NCBI RefSeq assembly: GCF_004027225.2
Contig: NW_022651106.1
Coordinates: forward strand, 284,876-348,875
DNA length: 64,000 bases
Direction: 5' to 3'
Source: Strigops habroptila
Taxonomy: Eukaryota > Chordata > Aves > Psittaciformes > Psittacidae
The notes under the pieces were generated by a model. That model had not been told where the DNA came from, did not search any database, and was given only the letters and a program-made list of their open reading frames with translations. Made by a program: the position numbers and the translations under genes. This document shows, piece after piece, positions 37,240 through 48,461 of the stretch. Every line of letters begins with the position of its first letter. Position 1 is the stretch's first letter.

Positions 37240-37379
37240 GTCTCCACCCCCTCCACCAAGTCTCCGCCTCTTTATACCTTATTAGGAAGCGACGCCCCGC
37301 CTCCCTCCCACCTCGTTTGCATCCCTCTCCTTATAAGGAAGCGACGCACCGCCCACCTCCTCCCTTGCGTTCCCCCTCA

Positions 37380-37545
37380 GCGCTTTACTCGCATTGCGGC
37401 CGAGGCCACGCCCCTCGGGCGCGCCTCAGCCAATGGGAGCGCGGCGGGGGCGTGGCCTCGCGGCGGAAGGGGGTGGTTGGGCGGTGGCGGGAAAAGGTCA
37501 TTTTGCGGCGGGCGGCGCGGCGAGCGGATCGTTGCGGTGAGAGCA
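37380..37545 (+). promoter_or_regulatory. Orphan CpG promoter-like block
   Basis: CAGCCAATGGGAGCG (CCAAT box), GGCGGGAAAAGG (E2F-like), TCATTTTGCGGCGGG and a donor-like TTGCG|GTGAGA near 37536 follow one another. The order resembles the HNRNPC promoter. No coding exon is attached; it could be an alternative TTC5 start or a noncoding transcript. Confidence 0.4.
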
Positions 37546-37859
37546 ACTACTCACCCCCTCATAACTGGGTTCCCGACCCGCGTTCCCCCCGCCGCCGCCA
37601 GCCTCGGGCGAGCGGGGTTTTAGCGGCGTCGCAGAGCAGCGCCCGCGGCTCTTTTTTCACCCGGCGAGCAGAAGCAGCGCTTTGTGGCTCCGTCGGAGTT
37701 TGGGGGGTCGCACAGGACCGGCGGCGGGGGGCGGGTTAAGGGGGTCCCCGTTGCGCGTCCGAGAACGGGTGTTTGTGTGGGGGGGTGTCCGTGCTCCATA
37801 AACCACCTTTTTTTTTTGCTTTATTTTTAATCAATCTTTAGTTTTATAAAGCGATTTGG

Positions 37860-38960
37860 GTCGGTTTGAATGAATTTTGGTCGCGTTTTGTCTCCATCCG
37901 GGGATTTTTTACCTCCGTTTCCTCCCCCCCCCCATCGCAACTCCCCCTTCTAAACCCGTTTCCTCCATAACTCCCCTTTTGTGCCATCCTTCTTTTCTGT
38001 TTTTATATATTTTATAGCGGTATTAATCTTTTTTAGGTAGTTTCTGGTGGGTTTTGTGTCCATCCGGGGACTTTTTACCTCGGTTTTGTGTTTCAACCCC
38101 CCCCTCCACGTGTCTCTTCGCTCTTTGTCTCCGTAAGCCCCTTTTTCCATCAATTTAGGCTATATTTTAATTCATTTATTAGGTTTATTCATCGTTTGGA
38201 GTCGTTTTTCATGAGGTTCCGTCGGGATTTTCTGCATCCGGGGATTTTTTACCTCAGTTTTGCCTCCTCCCCCCCCCCCCCCCCCGCACCTCCCCATTTG
38301 TCTCCATAACCCTCCTTTTTATACCCTTTCCTTTGTATTTTCAGTGTCTTTTTAACGGTTTTATTGAACTTTCGTCTTTTTTAATGTGCTTCTGTGGTTT
38401 TTTACCACAATCCGGGTTTTTTTACCTCATTTTTGCCTTCCCTCCCCCCGTGGCGCTTACCCCCTTCTGCTCCTTTTTAGCTCCATAACCCCCCTTTTCC
38501 CATCTTTATTTTCTATTTTTCATTAGATTTTAGTTTTATTGATTCGTTCTCATCCTTTTAACGCGTTTCTGTCGGGTTTTGTGTCCATTTGGGATTTTTA
38601 CCTCAGTTTTAAGCCGGAGCGTGTGGCCCTTCCCCCTCTAAACCCCTTTTTTCCATCATTATGTTTAATTTTTTATTTAATATTTAGTTGGATTAATTAG
38701 TTTTGACGTTTTTAAACAATATTATGTCTATTTTTACCGCAATCCGGAGCTTTTTCACCTCAGTTTTGTCTCTCCCTCCCCCCCCATGCGGTATTTCCCC
38801 TTTTTGCTCCACTAAACCCCTTTTTTATAACCTTTATTTTCAATTTGTCGACTTATTTTTGTTTGTTTAATTATTTTATATGTTTTTAAATGGATTTCTG
38901 TGGGTTTTTACCACAGGTCGGGTGGTTTGTACCTCACTTTTACTTCCGCACCTCCCCCTT
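37860..38960 (+). repeat. AT-rich tandem repeat of about 170 bp
   Basis: Seven degenerate copies are marked by CCGGGGATTTTTTACCTCAG or its variants near 37898, 38064, 38238, 38411, 38588, 38742 and 38918. Spacing is 154-177 bases. Each copy also has a C run, CTCCATAACCCCCTTTT and a T-rich half. Confidence 0.85.
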
Positions 38961-40010
38961 CTAAACCCTTTTAAACTCCGACTTCTTTTAAACGCTTAAA
39001 TAATTTTTAACCTTTATTTGATGTAATTAATTTAATTTCTTATTTGTAACCTTTATTTAATGTAAATTAATTTAATTTCTTGTTTTTATGTCTCTTTTCT
39101 GCTCTTTATCCCTTTTCCGCTCAGGACGCAGCAGCGACGCGATGGAAAAGTGCAATTTCTCCACCTGTAATCGTTTAATTTCTACTTTTAAACGCTTCTA
39201 AATGTTTATTTTGTACTTTTTTACCTCATAAATGTTATAATTTATGCGGTGGGGTTGTAATTTATTACGATTTTATTACAATGGGGTCTCAATCAACACC
39301 CACCCCCCCCATTTAACCCTTTAAACGGTCAAATTATCAACCTTTTAATTCATTATCGGTTTGTTTTATGGAAAAGACGTTTGATTATTAACGTTAATAA
39401 TGTTTAATTAAATATGAAATGATTAATTGTTTAGTTGCATTTTTTGGCTGGTTTGTGGAGGGGAAAAACGGTTAAACCAAAAGTGCTTAAAACCCGAGGC
39501 GGGTTCTGAGGTAAAAAGAGGTTTAGAATCACTTAGAAGAGCTTTAAAAGGTGGAAAATGGGTTTAAATTTGGTTTGAAATTGTTTAAGAGTGGGTTAAA
39601 AAAGGGCAATAAAGGGAATTAAGAGTAAATAAAGGGGAAAAGGATTAAAAAAGGAATAAAGGGCAACTTAAGGGGGGGGGATGGGTTTAAAAAGTAGGAA
39701 TGAAAGAGAAACGGGGTTAAAAAGGGATTAAATGGGGTAAAGGGGGGAATAAAGGTGAAACGAGTTTAAATTCATTTTAAATAAAAGTAAAGGGACTGAA
39801 GAGAAAAACGGGTTAAAAGGGGTTTAAACAAGGGGATAAAAGTGAAATAGAGTTAAGAAAGGGAGGAAAAAATTACGATTTAAAAAGAGTAGATTGAACA
39901 GTTTTAAAGGGGAAAAAAGGGAAAAGTGGTTTTAAAGGGAGGGGAGAAGGCGAAAAGGGGGGGAATAAAAAGGAAATGTGTTAAGAAAGGGGGAATGGAG
40001 GCGAAATGGG
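38960..40010 (+). other. AT-rich then purine-rich spacer without gene
   Basis: 38960-39500 is AT-rich with TTTAATT motifs. 39500-40010 is purine-rich with loose GGTTTAAAAAGGG units. No exon, RNA gene or mobile element was recognised. Confidence 0.6.
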
Positions 40011-40059
40011 GGAAAACTAACTCAAAAGCGGGAAACAAAGCGGGCAAGGGCCGGTGCCG

Positions 40060-40318
40060 CTTTGCCCCGGGAGCTGTTGCCGTCGCCGCGGCCGCCGCTC
40101 GTCTGAGGGGGGCGTGGCCCGCTCAGGCGAACCCGCGCTCGCCATTGGCTGGCAGCCCCCGCGCATGCGCAGATCCCGGGGGGTGTGTGCGCTCCTCCGC
40201 CGTGTTGCTTGTGGGCAGCCAGGCCGTGCCTCTGCGCATGCGCCAGTCCGCCCGCCCGCTGGGGGGCGCTGCGGCGGCGCTGAGGGAGGGAAGGGAAAGG
40301 GGCGGTGCTCGGGCTGTC
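40060..40318 (+). promoter_or_regulatory. TTC5: TTC5 CpG promoter with two NRF1 sites
   Basis: Two palindromic NRF1-type sites, GCGCATGCGC at 40161-40170 and TGCGCATGCGCC at 40233-40244, lie just upstream of the TTC5 start codon in CpG-rich sequence with CCATTGGCT (CCAAT on the other strand). Confidence 0.65.
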
Positions 40319-43300
40319 ATGGCGGCGGCGGCGGCGGCGGAGGGGACGGAGGCTGAGGCCGGGGCTGAGGGGTCCGAGGCCGGCGCTGAGGGGTCCGAGG
40401 CCGGCGCTGAGGAGGGGGACGGTGACGAGGAGGCGCTGAAGAGGCTGGAGGTGAAGGGGGAGGGGGCTGGGGCCCCCTTTTGAGGGGGGGTATGGAGGGG
40501 TTTGGGTCCCTTGGGGGGGGGAATGGGTCCCAATGGTGGGGGGAATGGGGGGATCTGGGTCCCAGTGAGGGGTCCTCAGTGTCATATGGGGGTCTGGGAC
40601 CCCTTTGAGGGGCTGGGGGTGCCCCGAGTACCTTTAGAGGTGGCACAGGGAGGGATTGGGTCTCCTTTGGGGGTTCATGGGGGTCCTGGGTCCTGTTTGG
40701 GGGGAAATGTGGGGTCTGAGTCACTCTTTGGGGGGCTCTGGGTCCCTCTTGGGGGTGCATGGGGGTCTTGGGTCCCTTTTGGGGGGTCCTGGGTCCCTCT
40801 TGGGGCTTCATAGGGGTCCCAGATCCCTTTTTGGGGTCTGGGTCTCACTTAGGGGGATCCTGGGTCCCTCTTGGGGATTCGTGGGGGTCCCAGATCCCTT
40901 TTTGGGGGTCTGGGTCTCACTTAGGGGGGCCCTGGGTCCCTTTTGGGGGGTCCTGGGTCCCCATTGGGGGTACGTGGGGGTCGTGGATCCCTTTTGGAGG
41001 GTCTGGGTCTCACTTAGGGGGCCCTGGGTCCCTCTTGGGGCTTCATAGGGGTCCCAGATCCCTTTTTGGGGGTCTGGGTCTCACTTAGGGGGGTTCTGGG
41101 TCCATTTTTGGGGGGAAGATGGGGTCTGGGTCCCCTTTAGGGGTGTCACGAGCAGGTCTGGGTCCTCGTTGGGGCCCTGAGTGTCTTTATGGGGGTCTTG
41201 AGCCACGTTTAGGGGGGTCCTGGGTCCTGTTTGGTGGCCTTGGGGTGCCCCATGTCCCTATTCAGGGGTTTAAAGGGAGTCCCCGATATCTGGCTCACCT
41301 TTAGGGGTGTCCTGTGGCCTTTATGGGGCAGGAAATGGGGGTTTCTCCCCTTAAATCCCCCTTTAACCCCCCTTTCCCCCCCCATAGGAGCTGGTGACGG
41401 AGCTGCACCGCTTCCGGGACCGCCTGCCCTTGACCTCTGACCCCAAGGGTGACCCCAATGACCCGAAAGGGGAGCCTAAAAGTGACACTAAAGGTGACCA
41501 CGAGGCCACGTTGGAGCAGGAGATGGAGAAGACGCTTCGCTTGATGGAGGAGGTGCACGGTACGTGGGGGGCAGCCCCATTGGGCTCCATGGACTCCAAT
41601 GGGACATCCGGTCAACACCGTTGGGCTCCATTGACTCTACTGGGACATCAAGTCAACCCTGTTGGGAAAATCTATGGGACATCAGGTCAACCCCATTGGG
41701 GGACTGACTAATGGGACAACAGGTCAACCCCATTGGGCTCCATTGACTCCAATGGGACACCAGGTCAGCCCCATTGGGCTGCGATGCCAATGGGACATCA
41801 GGTCAACCCATTGGGCTCCATTGACTCCAATGGGACACCAGGTCAACGCCATTGGGCTCCATTGACTCCAATGGGACACCAAGTCAGCCCCATTGGGCTG
41901 CGATGCCAGTGGGACATCAGGTCAACCCAATTGGGCTCCATTGACTCCAATGGGACACCAGGTCAACCCCATTGGGCTGCGAAGCCAATGGGACACCAGG
42001 TCAACCCCCTTGTGGGGAGAACCTCCAATGAGACATCAGGTCAACCCCATTGTGCGCCATTGACGCCAATGGGACACCAGGTCAACCCCATTGGGCTCCA
42101 TTGACTCCAATGGCACACCAGGTCAGCCCCATTGGGCTGCGATGCCAATGGGACATCAGGTCAACCCCATTGGGCTCCATTGACTCCAATGGGACACCAG
42201 GTCAACCCCATCGGACTGCGACTCCAATGGGGCACCTGGCCAATCCCATCGAGCTCTTCTCCAATGGGACACCAGGTCAACCACATTGGGCTCCATTGAC
42301 TCAAATGGGACACCAGGTCAACCCCAATTGGGCTGACACCAATGGGACACCAGGTCAACCCCATTGGGCTGCGAAGCCAATGGGATATCAGGTCAACCCC
42401 CTTGTGTGGAGACCCGCCAATGAGCCATCAGGTCAACCCCATTGTGCGCCATTGACGCCAATGGGACACCAGGTCAACCCATTGGGCTCCATTGACTCCA
42501 ATGGGACACCAGGTCAACCCCATTGGGCTGCGAAGCCAATGGGATATCAGGTCAACCCCCTTGTGTGGAGACCCGCCAATGAGCCATCAGGTCAACCCCA
42601 TTGTGCGCCATTGACGCCAATGGGACACCAGGTCAACCCATTGGGCTCCATTGACTCCAATGGGACACCAGGTCAGCCCCATTGGGCTGCGATGCCAATG
42701 GGACATCAGGTCAACCCATTGGGCTCCATTGACTCCAATGGGACACCAGGTCAACCCCATTGTGCATTGACGCCAATGGGACATCAGGTCAACCCCATTA
42801 GGGCGCTCCCATTGGGGTCAAGCCGTTGGACATCAAGTCAACCCCAACTAGGGTCCATAGACCACATGGGACAACAGATAAACCCCCATTAGGGTCCATA
42901 GACACCCTTCGGGCTCCATTGACTCCAGTGGGGCATCAGGTCAACCCCCATTGAGTTGGCATCTGTGGGGCAGGAGGTGACCTTGGGGGTCTTGCCCAGT
43001 GTCCCAACAGGGCCGTGGCCGTGCTCTGGTGCTGCGGGCGGAAGCTTTAGGGGTCTGCCCCACTGCTGCCCCCCAAGTGGAACAGACCCTGAGCCGGGCG
43101 GTCAAGCTCGATCCGGGTTTAGCGTCCGCTTGGATCCGCTTGGGAGAGCTCAAATGGGGCCAGGGGGACCTGGAAGGAGCCAGGGCTTGTTTCATGGGAG
43201 CGCTGGCACATGTGAGTGCTGGATGGGGGGGATTCGGGGGGGGGTTTGAGTGGGATTTGGGGGGGTTTAAGAGGGGTTTGGAGGGGTTAGAGGGGAGTCG

Positions 43301-46300
43301 AAGGGAATTTAGGGGTGTTGGGAGGGGATTTGGGGGGGTTAGAGGGGAGTCGAAGGGAATTTAGGGGTGTTGGGAGGGGATTTGGGGGTATATGGGGAGG
43401 CCACAGGAGGGTTATGGGGGTTTATAGGGGGGTTTGGGGGGTTAGAGGGGGATTTGGGGGGGTTAGAGAGGGATTTTGGGGAGTTAGGGGCTATATGGGG
43501 TGATTTAGGGGTATACAGGGGTATATAGAGTGTTATATGGGGGTTGAGGGGGAATATAGGAGTGTTTGGGGGGGGATTTAGGGTGTATGGGGGTATATAG
43601 GGGGGTTGATGGGGTTTATGGGGGGATACTGGGGTGTTTGGGGGGGTTATGGGGGTACATGGGGGGGGGTTATGGGGGGTCCATAGGGAGCAATTGGGTG
43701 CTGGGGGGGGGGGGGTATGGAGGGGGCTTTCCTTCACCTCCCCTTTAGCCCCGCCCGCATCCCCTCCCATTGGCTCCGGCCCTGTTTAAGCCCCGCCCCT
43801 CCTCTCCCCCCCTCCCTTCCCATTGGCTCCTGCGCGGCGCTGCGCGCAGGGGGCGGAGCCTCGGGCGCACCGGCTGCTGTCCGTGGTGCTGAGGGCCGGC
43901 GGCGCGGGGGGGGGCCCTGCGCGAGAGCCTGGCCCAGGCCGAGGCCGCCGTCCGCTGCGACCCCCGCGACGGGGCCTCCTGGTGTGAGCTGGGGGGGGCA
44001 TCTATGGGGCTGGGGGGGGGTCTGAGAGAGGGATAAAGGGGGTTTAAAGGGGTTAAAGGGGGTTTTGGGGGGGTTCTATGGGGCTGAGGGGCGTCTGAGG
44101 GAGTTATAAAGGGGGTTTTGGGGGATTAAAGGGGGTTTTGGGGGGATTAAAGGGAGTTTAAAGAGGTTAAAAGGGTTTTGGGGGGGTTCTATGGGGCTGG
44201 GGGGGGTCTGAGCGAGGGATAAAGGGAGGTTTTGGGGGGATTAAAGCTGGTTTTGGGGGGATTAAAGGGGGTTTAAAGAGGTTAAAAGGGTTTTGGGGGG
44301 GTTCTATGGGGCTGGGGGGGGTCTGAGGGAGGGATAAAGGGGGTTTTGGGGGATTAAAGGGGGTTTTTGGGGGGATTAAAGGGAGTTTTGGGGGGATAAA
44401 AGGGGGTTTTGGGTGGGTTTGGGGGGAGATATGGGGGATCTATGGGGTTTGGAGGGGTTCTGTGGGGATGTAGGAGGGTTTAAGGGGGGTTTGGGGGATA
44501 AAAGGGGGTTTTGGGTGGCTTCTATGGGGCTGAGGGGGCTCTAAGAGAGGGATATAGGGGGATATGAACATATAGGGGGTTTTGGGGGGGATCTATGGGG
44601 TTTGGAGGAGTTCTGTGGGGGTATGGGGGGGATAAAAGGGGGTTTTGGGGGGTTCTATGGGGCTGAGGGGAGTCTAAGGGTGGGATATAAGGGGTTTGGG
44701 GGGAGATATGGGGGATCTATGGGGCTTGGAGAGGTTCTGTGGGGATATAGGGGGGTTTAAAGGGGGTTTTGGGGGGATTAAAGGGGTTTTGGGGGGGTTC
44801 TATGGGGCTGAGGGGGGTCTAAGGGAGGGATATAGGGGGATAAAAGGGCGGTTTGGGGAGTTCTTTGGTGGCTCTATGGGGCTGCAAGGTTCTAGGGGGG
44901 CACCGCTATGGGTCGCTATGGGTCGCTATGGGTCTGTGTGCCCCCAGATGTGCTGGGCAATGCCTACGTGTCGCTGTTCTTCGCTGGGGGGCAGAGCCCC
45001 GAGGCCGCGCGTCGGGCCCTGGGCGCCTACGCACAGGCCGTATGTGGGGCAGGGGGGTCCGTATGGGGCTGGGAGGTCCCTATGGGGTGGGGGAGGCGCT
45101 ATGGGGCAGGGCTATGGGACTGGGGGGTCTCTAGTGCTGTGGTTGGGGGTGTGATGGAGCAGGGTTCTGGGGTTTGCTATGGGGCGGGGGATACCTCTGG
45201 GTCTCTGGAGCAGGGCTATGGGGCAGGAGGTCTCTATGGGGTGTCACTGTGGGGCAGAGTGTCCCTATGGGGTGCTGCTATGGGGCAGGGCGTCCCTGTG
45301 GGGTGTCTCTATGGGGCAGGGGTGTTCCTATGGGGTGTCGCTATGGGGCAGGGGATCCCTATAGGGTGTCTCTATGGGGCAGGTGTGTTCCTATAGGGTG
45401 TCACTATGGAGCAGGGGATCCCTATGGGGAGTCACTATGGGGCAGGAGTTCCTATGGGGTGTCGTTATGGGGCAGAGGGTCTCTATGGGGTGTCGCTATG
45501 GGGCAAGGGGATTCCTATGGGGTGTCTCTATGCGGCAGAGGGTCCCTACTGTGTGTCGCTATGGGGCAGGGGGTCCCTATGGGGTGTTGCTATGGGGCAG
45601 AGGGTCCCCATGGGGTGCCGCTATGGGGAAGGGGATCCCCATGGGGTGCCGCTATGGGGCAGGGGGGTGTTGCTATCGGACGCTCCCAGCCAATGGCCGG
45701 GCCCCACAGGAACGCGTGGACCCAGAAGCAGCCAATAACCCGGACCTGCACCTCAACCGCGCCACTGTGAGTCAGCCAATGGGGCCCCGGGGGCGGGGCT
45801 ACGATGCTTGGGCCGTCCAATAGGGTCCAAGAACCCCATTTGGGGGCGTGGCAAAGCGCGAAGGGGGCGTGGCCAGTCGCTGACCCCTCCTATAGGGCCT
45901 AAGAGCCCGGGGGGGGCGTGGCCACCGCCCCACCCTCCAATGGGGCCGTTTCTTGTAGCGTGGGGGGCGTGGCCGGCGCTGGGGGCGTGTCCAGCGCTGG
46001 GGGGGGGGGGGGCAGGCAGCCAATCAGGGCGCAGCCCCCGGGCACGGCAGCCAATGGGAAGCACTTTCCCAGCTGCTGCGCGCGCTTGCGCCTGTAGGGG
46101 GCGCCATAGTGCGGGAGCGGGGAGGGAGGGAGGGTTCGGCAGCCAATGGGAGGCGCCGTTACGGCCGCCCTGCCCCTCGCGGGGGAGAGGGGAGGGCAGG
46201 CGGGGCCGGCAGCCAATGAGGGCGCGGCGCGCGGGCGCGGCAGCCAATGGGAGGCGCCGTTGCAGCTGCTGCAGTACGAGGAGCGCTTCGGGGCGGCGCT

Positions 46301-48407
46301 GGAGGGGCTGAGCCGGGCGGCGGCGCTCGCGCCGGGGTGGGCGGAGCCTCGGCGGCGCCACGCCCACCTGCTCGACTTCCTGTCCCGCCTCTGCGCAGCG
46401 CTGGCCAATCGGGTGAGGGGGCGCCTGGGGGTCACGCCGCGGGGGAGTGGGGGGGGGGGGCAATGGGGTCACTTGGGGGGCTGGGGAGGGCCAATGGGGG
46501 TGTTCAGGGTTCAACTAGGGTCATTGGGGGGTCACATATGGGGTGAATGGGGAGCACCTAGGGGGCTGGGGGGGGGCAATGGGGGTCAATGGGGGCACTT
46601 GTGGGGCTGAGGGGGGCAATGCGGGCACTTGGGGGTCAATGGGGTGTCAATGGGGTTACTTGGGGGCTGAGGGGGGGTCAATGGGGGCACTTGTGGGGCT
46701 GAGGCGGCACTTGGTGGGCACTTGGGGGTCAATGGGGGCACTTGTGAGGCTGAGGGGGGTCAGTGGGGTCACTTGTGGGGCTGAGGGGGGTCAATGGGGT
46801 CACTTGGGGGGCTCGGGGGGGTCAATGGTGTCACTTGAGTGGTCAGTGGGGGGCCTGAGTAGGTGCAATGGAGTCACTTGGGGGGCACTTGGGGGTCAAT
46901 AGGGGCACTTGGGGGGCTGGGGAGGGTCAATGGGGGTGTTTGGGAGGCACTTGGGGTTCAGTTAGGGTCATTGGAGGGTCACATGTGGGGTGAATGGGGG
47001 CACCGAGGGGGCTGGGGGGGGCAATGGGGACACATGGGGGGCTGAGGAGTCACTTGTGGGGCTGAGGGAGGTCATTTGTAGGGCTGAAGGGGTCAGTGGG
47101 GTCACTTGTGGGGCCACTTGTGGGGCTTACGGGGGTCAATGGGGTCATTTGTGGGGTTGAGGGGGGTAACTTATGAGGCTGAGGGGGGTCAGTGGGGTCA
47201 CTTGGGGGGGGTCAGTGGTGGTGCTTGGGGGTCAATGGGGTGACTTGTGGGGCTGAGGGGTCACTTGTCGGGCTGAGGGGGGGTCAGTGGGGTCAGTTGT
47301 GGGGTTGAGGGGGGTCAGTGGTGGCACTTGGGAGTCAATGGGGTCACTTGTGGGGCTGAGGGGGGGTCACTGGGGTCACTTGTGGGGCCGGGGGGGGTAA
47401 TGGGGTCACTTGGGGGGTCAGTGGTGGCACTTGGGGGTGAGTGGGGTTACTTGTGGGGCTGGGGAGGGTCAATGGGGGCACATAGGGGTCAATGGGGTCA
47501 CTTATGGGGCGGAGGGGGGTCACTGGGGTCACTTGTGGGGCCGAGGCGGGGTCACTGGGGTCACTTGTGGGGCGGGGGGGGTCACTTATGTGGCTGAGGC
47601 GGGTCACTGGGGTCACTTGTGGGGCGGGGGGGGTCACTTATGTGGCTGAGGGGGGTCACTGGGGTCACTTGTGGGGCGGAGGGGGGTCACTGGGGTCACT
47701 TGTGGGGCCGGGGGGGGTCAGTCTGTCGCTGCCGTTCCCGCCGCAGCCGCCCCCCCGCGGGAAGCGCCGCCGGAGCCGCGCGGAGCCCGCGGAGCCCCCC
47801 CCCTGCTCCCCGCCCCTCCCCGCGCTCAGCCCCGCCCCCCTGAGCGAGCTCCGCCCCGGGCCCAACCCCCGCCGCGCTCTGATTGGCCGCGTCCTGTTCA
47901 CGTGCTCCCCGGAGGGGCGTGTCCCATAGTGAGTCCCGCCCACCTCCTTTTCCCCACGTGACCTCTTAGCCCCGCCCCCCCGCAGGGGCGGGGATAAGCG
48001 AGTCGCTGACGTCACCCCCGCAGCGCCGTGGGATTGGCTGACGGCGCCGGGGGCGTGGCCGCGCTCACCGTCTACAACGCGGCTCCTGATTGGGGCGTGG
48101 CCGTGGGTGACGCGGTGGCCGTGCCGCGGCCCTGCCTCAAGCACCACGTGCACCAGCACCATGGACAGGTCAGGGGGGGCGATGGCGGCTGTGGGGGGGC
48201 TCTGTGGGTCCGTACTGGTTTATACTGGTCTGAACTGGTGCTTCCCCCCCTCATTCCCCCCCGCAGACGTTCTCCTTCGCGGGGGTGCGGGTTCCGTCGC
48301 CGCTCTCACTCGTCATCAACGGGCGCCGCCCCCCGGGCTCCGCGCTGGCCCCTGCGCGCCTCCTGCTGCGCGCTGACCCCGCGCCGGCTCCGCCCCCCGC
48401 GCCCTGA
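40319..48407 (+). CDS. TTC5: TTC5 (Strap), tetratricopeptide repeat protein 5, one apparent frameshift
   Basis: TTC5/Strap is a p300 and p53-response cofactor that also recognises nascent tubulin chains in tubulin mRNA autoregulation. Exons: 40319-40450, 41388-41559, 43000-43211, 43850-43983, 44948-45039, 45710-45766, 46266-46412, 47747-47928, 48024-48168, 48267-48407. This gives about 470 residues, against 440 in human. TPR-like helices include VEQTLSRAVKLDPGLASAW, YVLGNAYVSLFF and NNPDLHLNRATLLQYEE. The C-terminal OB-fold is seen as ALIGRVLFTCSPEG, VYNAAPDWGVAVGDAVAVP and FSFAGVRVPSPLSLVING. The N-terminus is Ala/Glu-rich (AEGTEAEAGAEG). Exon 43850-43983 is 134 bases where phase requires 133; the break is in the nine-G run 43906-43914. 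Homology resumes on both sides, so a sequencing or assembly error is more likely than a dead gene. Confidence 0.92.
40490..41360 (+). repeat. Minisatellite, GGGTCTGGGTCTCACTTAGG type
   Basis: Units of about 20-40 bp (GGGTCCCTCTTGGGGGTC) fill the first TTC5 intron. A block of about 190 bp is repeated around 40790-41090. Confidence 0.9.
41570..42955 (+). repeat. Minisatellite, GGGACACCAGGTCAACCCCA type
   Basis: Units of about 40-46 bp (TTGGGCTCCATTGACTCCAATGGGACACC) fill the second TTC5 intron. It is the same family as the arrays at 22.6-25.3 kb in HNRNPC. Higher-order duplications occur (42350-42480 against 42520-42650). Confidence 0.92.
43212..43730 (+). repeat. Minisatellite, GGGGGTTAGAGGGGGATTTG type
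   Basis: G-rich units with TATATGGGG variants fill the TTC5 intron 43212-43849 up to a short GC-rich stretch before the acceptor. Confidence 0.88.
43990..44940 (+). repeat. G-rich minisatellite, GGGGGTTTTGGGGGGATTAA type
   Basis: Units of about 20-23 bp combine into a higher-order block of roughly 130 bp marked by GGTTCTATGGGGCTG. They fill the TTC5 intron 43984-44947. The non-template strand has many runs of four or more G. Confidence 0.92.
45045..45690 (+). repeat. Minisatellite, GGGGTGTCGCTATGGGGCAG type
   Basis: Units of about 30-33 bp (GGGGATCCCTATGGGGTGTC) fill the TTC5 intron 45040-45709. Confidence 0.91.
45770..46265 (+). repeat. CCAAT-containing GC-rich repeats in TTC5 intron
   Basis: Intron 45767-46265 holds several copies of CAGCCAATGGGAGGCGCCGT or variants, at about 45773, 46017, 46050, 46139, 46210 and 46240. 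The last copy ends in the functional acceptor TTGCAG at 46265. Confidence 0.75.
46413..47738 (+). repeat. Minisatellite, GGTCACTTGTGGGGCTGAGG type
   Basis: Units of about 20-33 bp (GGGGTCAATGGGGTCACTTG) fill the TTC5 intron 46413-47746. Confidence 0.93.
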
Positions 48408-48461
48408 CCAATCAGCGGCCGCCGTCGCCGCGCTCCGGCGCAGGCTCCGCCTCAAGGGGGC

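Noticed and set aside
37260-37350. Possible small nuclear RNA promoter (TTTGCAT octamer and TTATAAGG)
   Set aside because: The motifs are isolated and no snRNA-like sequence follows; two copies of AGGAAGCGACGC suggest a local duplication instead.
42999-43364. 121-codon ORF beginning with GTG taken as a separate gene
   Set aside because: Its first half is the TTC5 exon 43000-43211 in the same frame, and the rest is intronic minisatellite.
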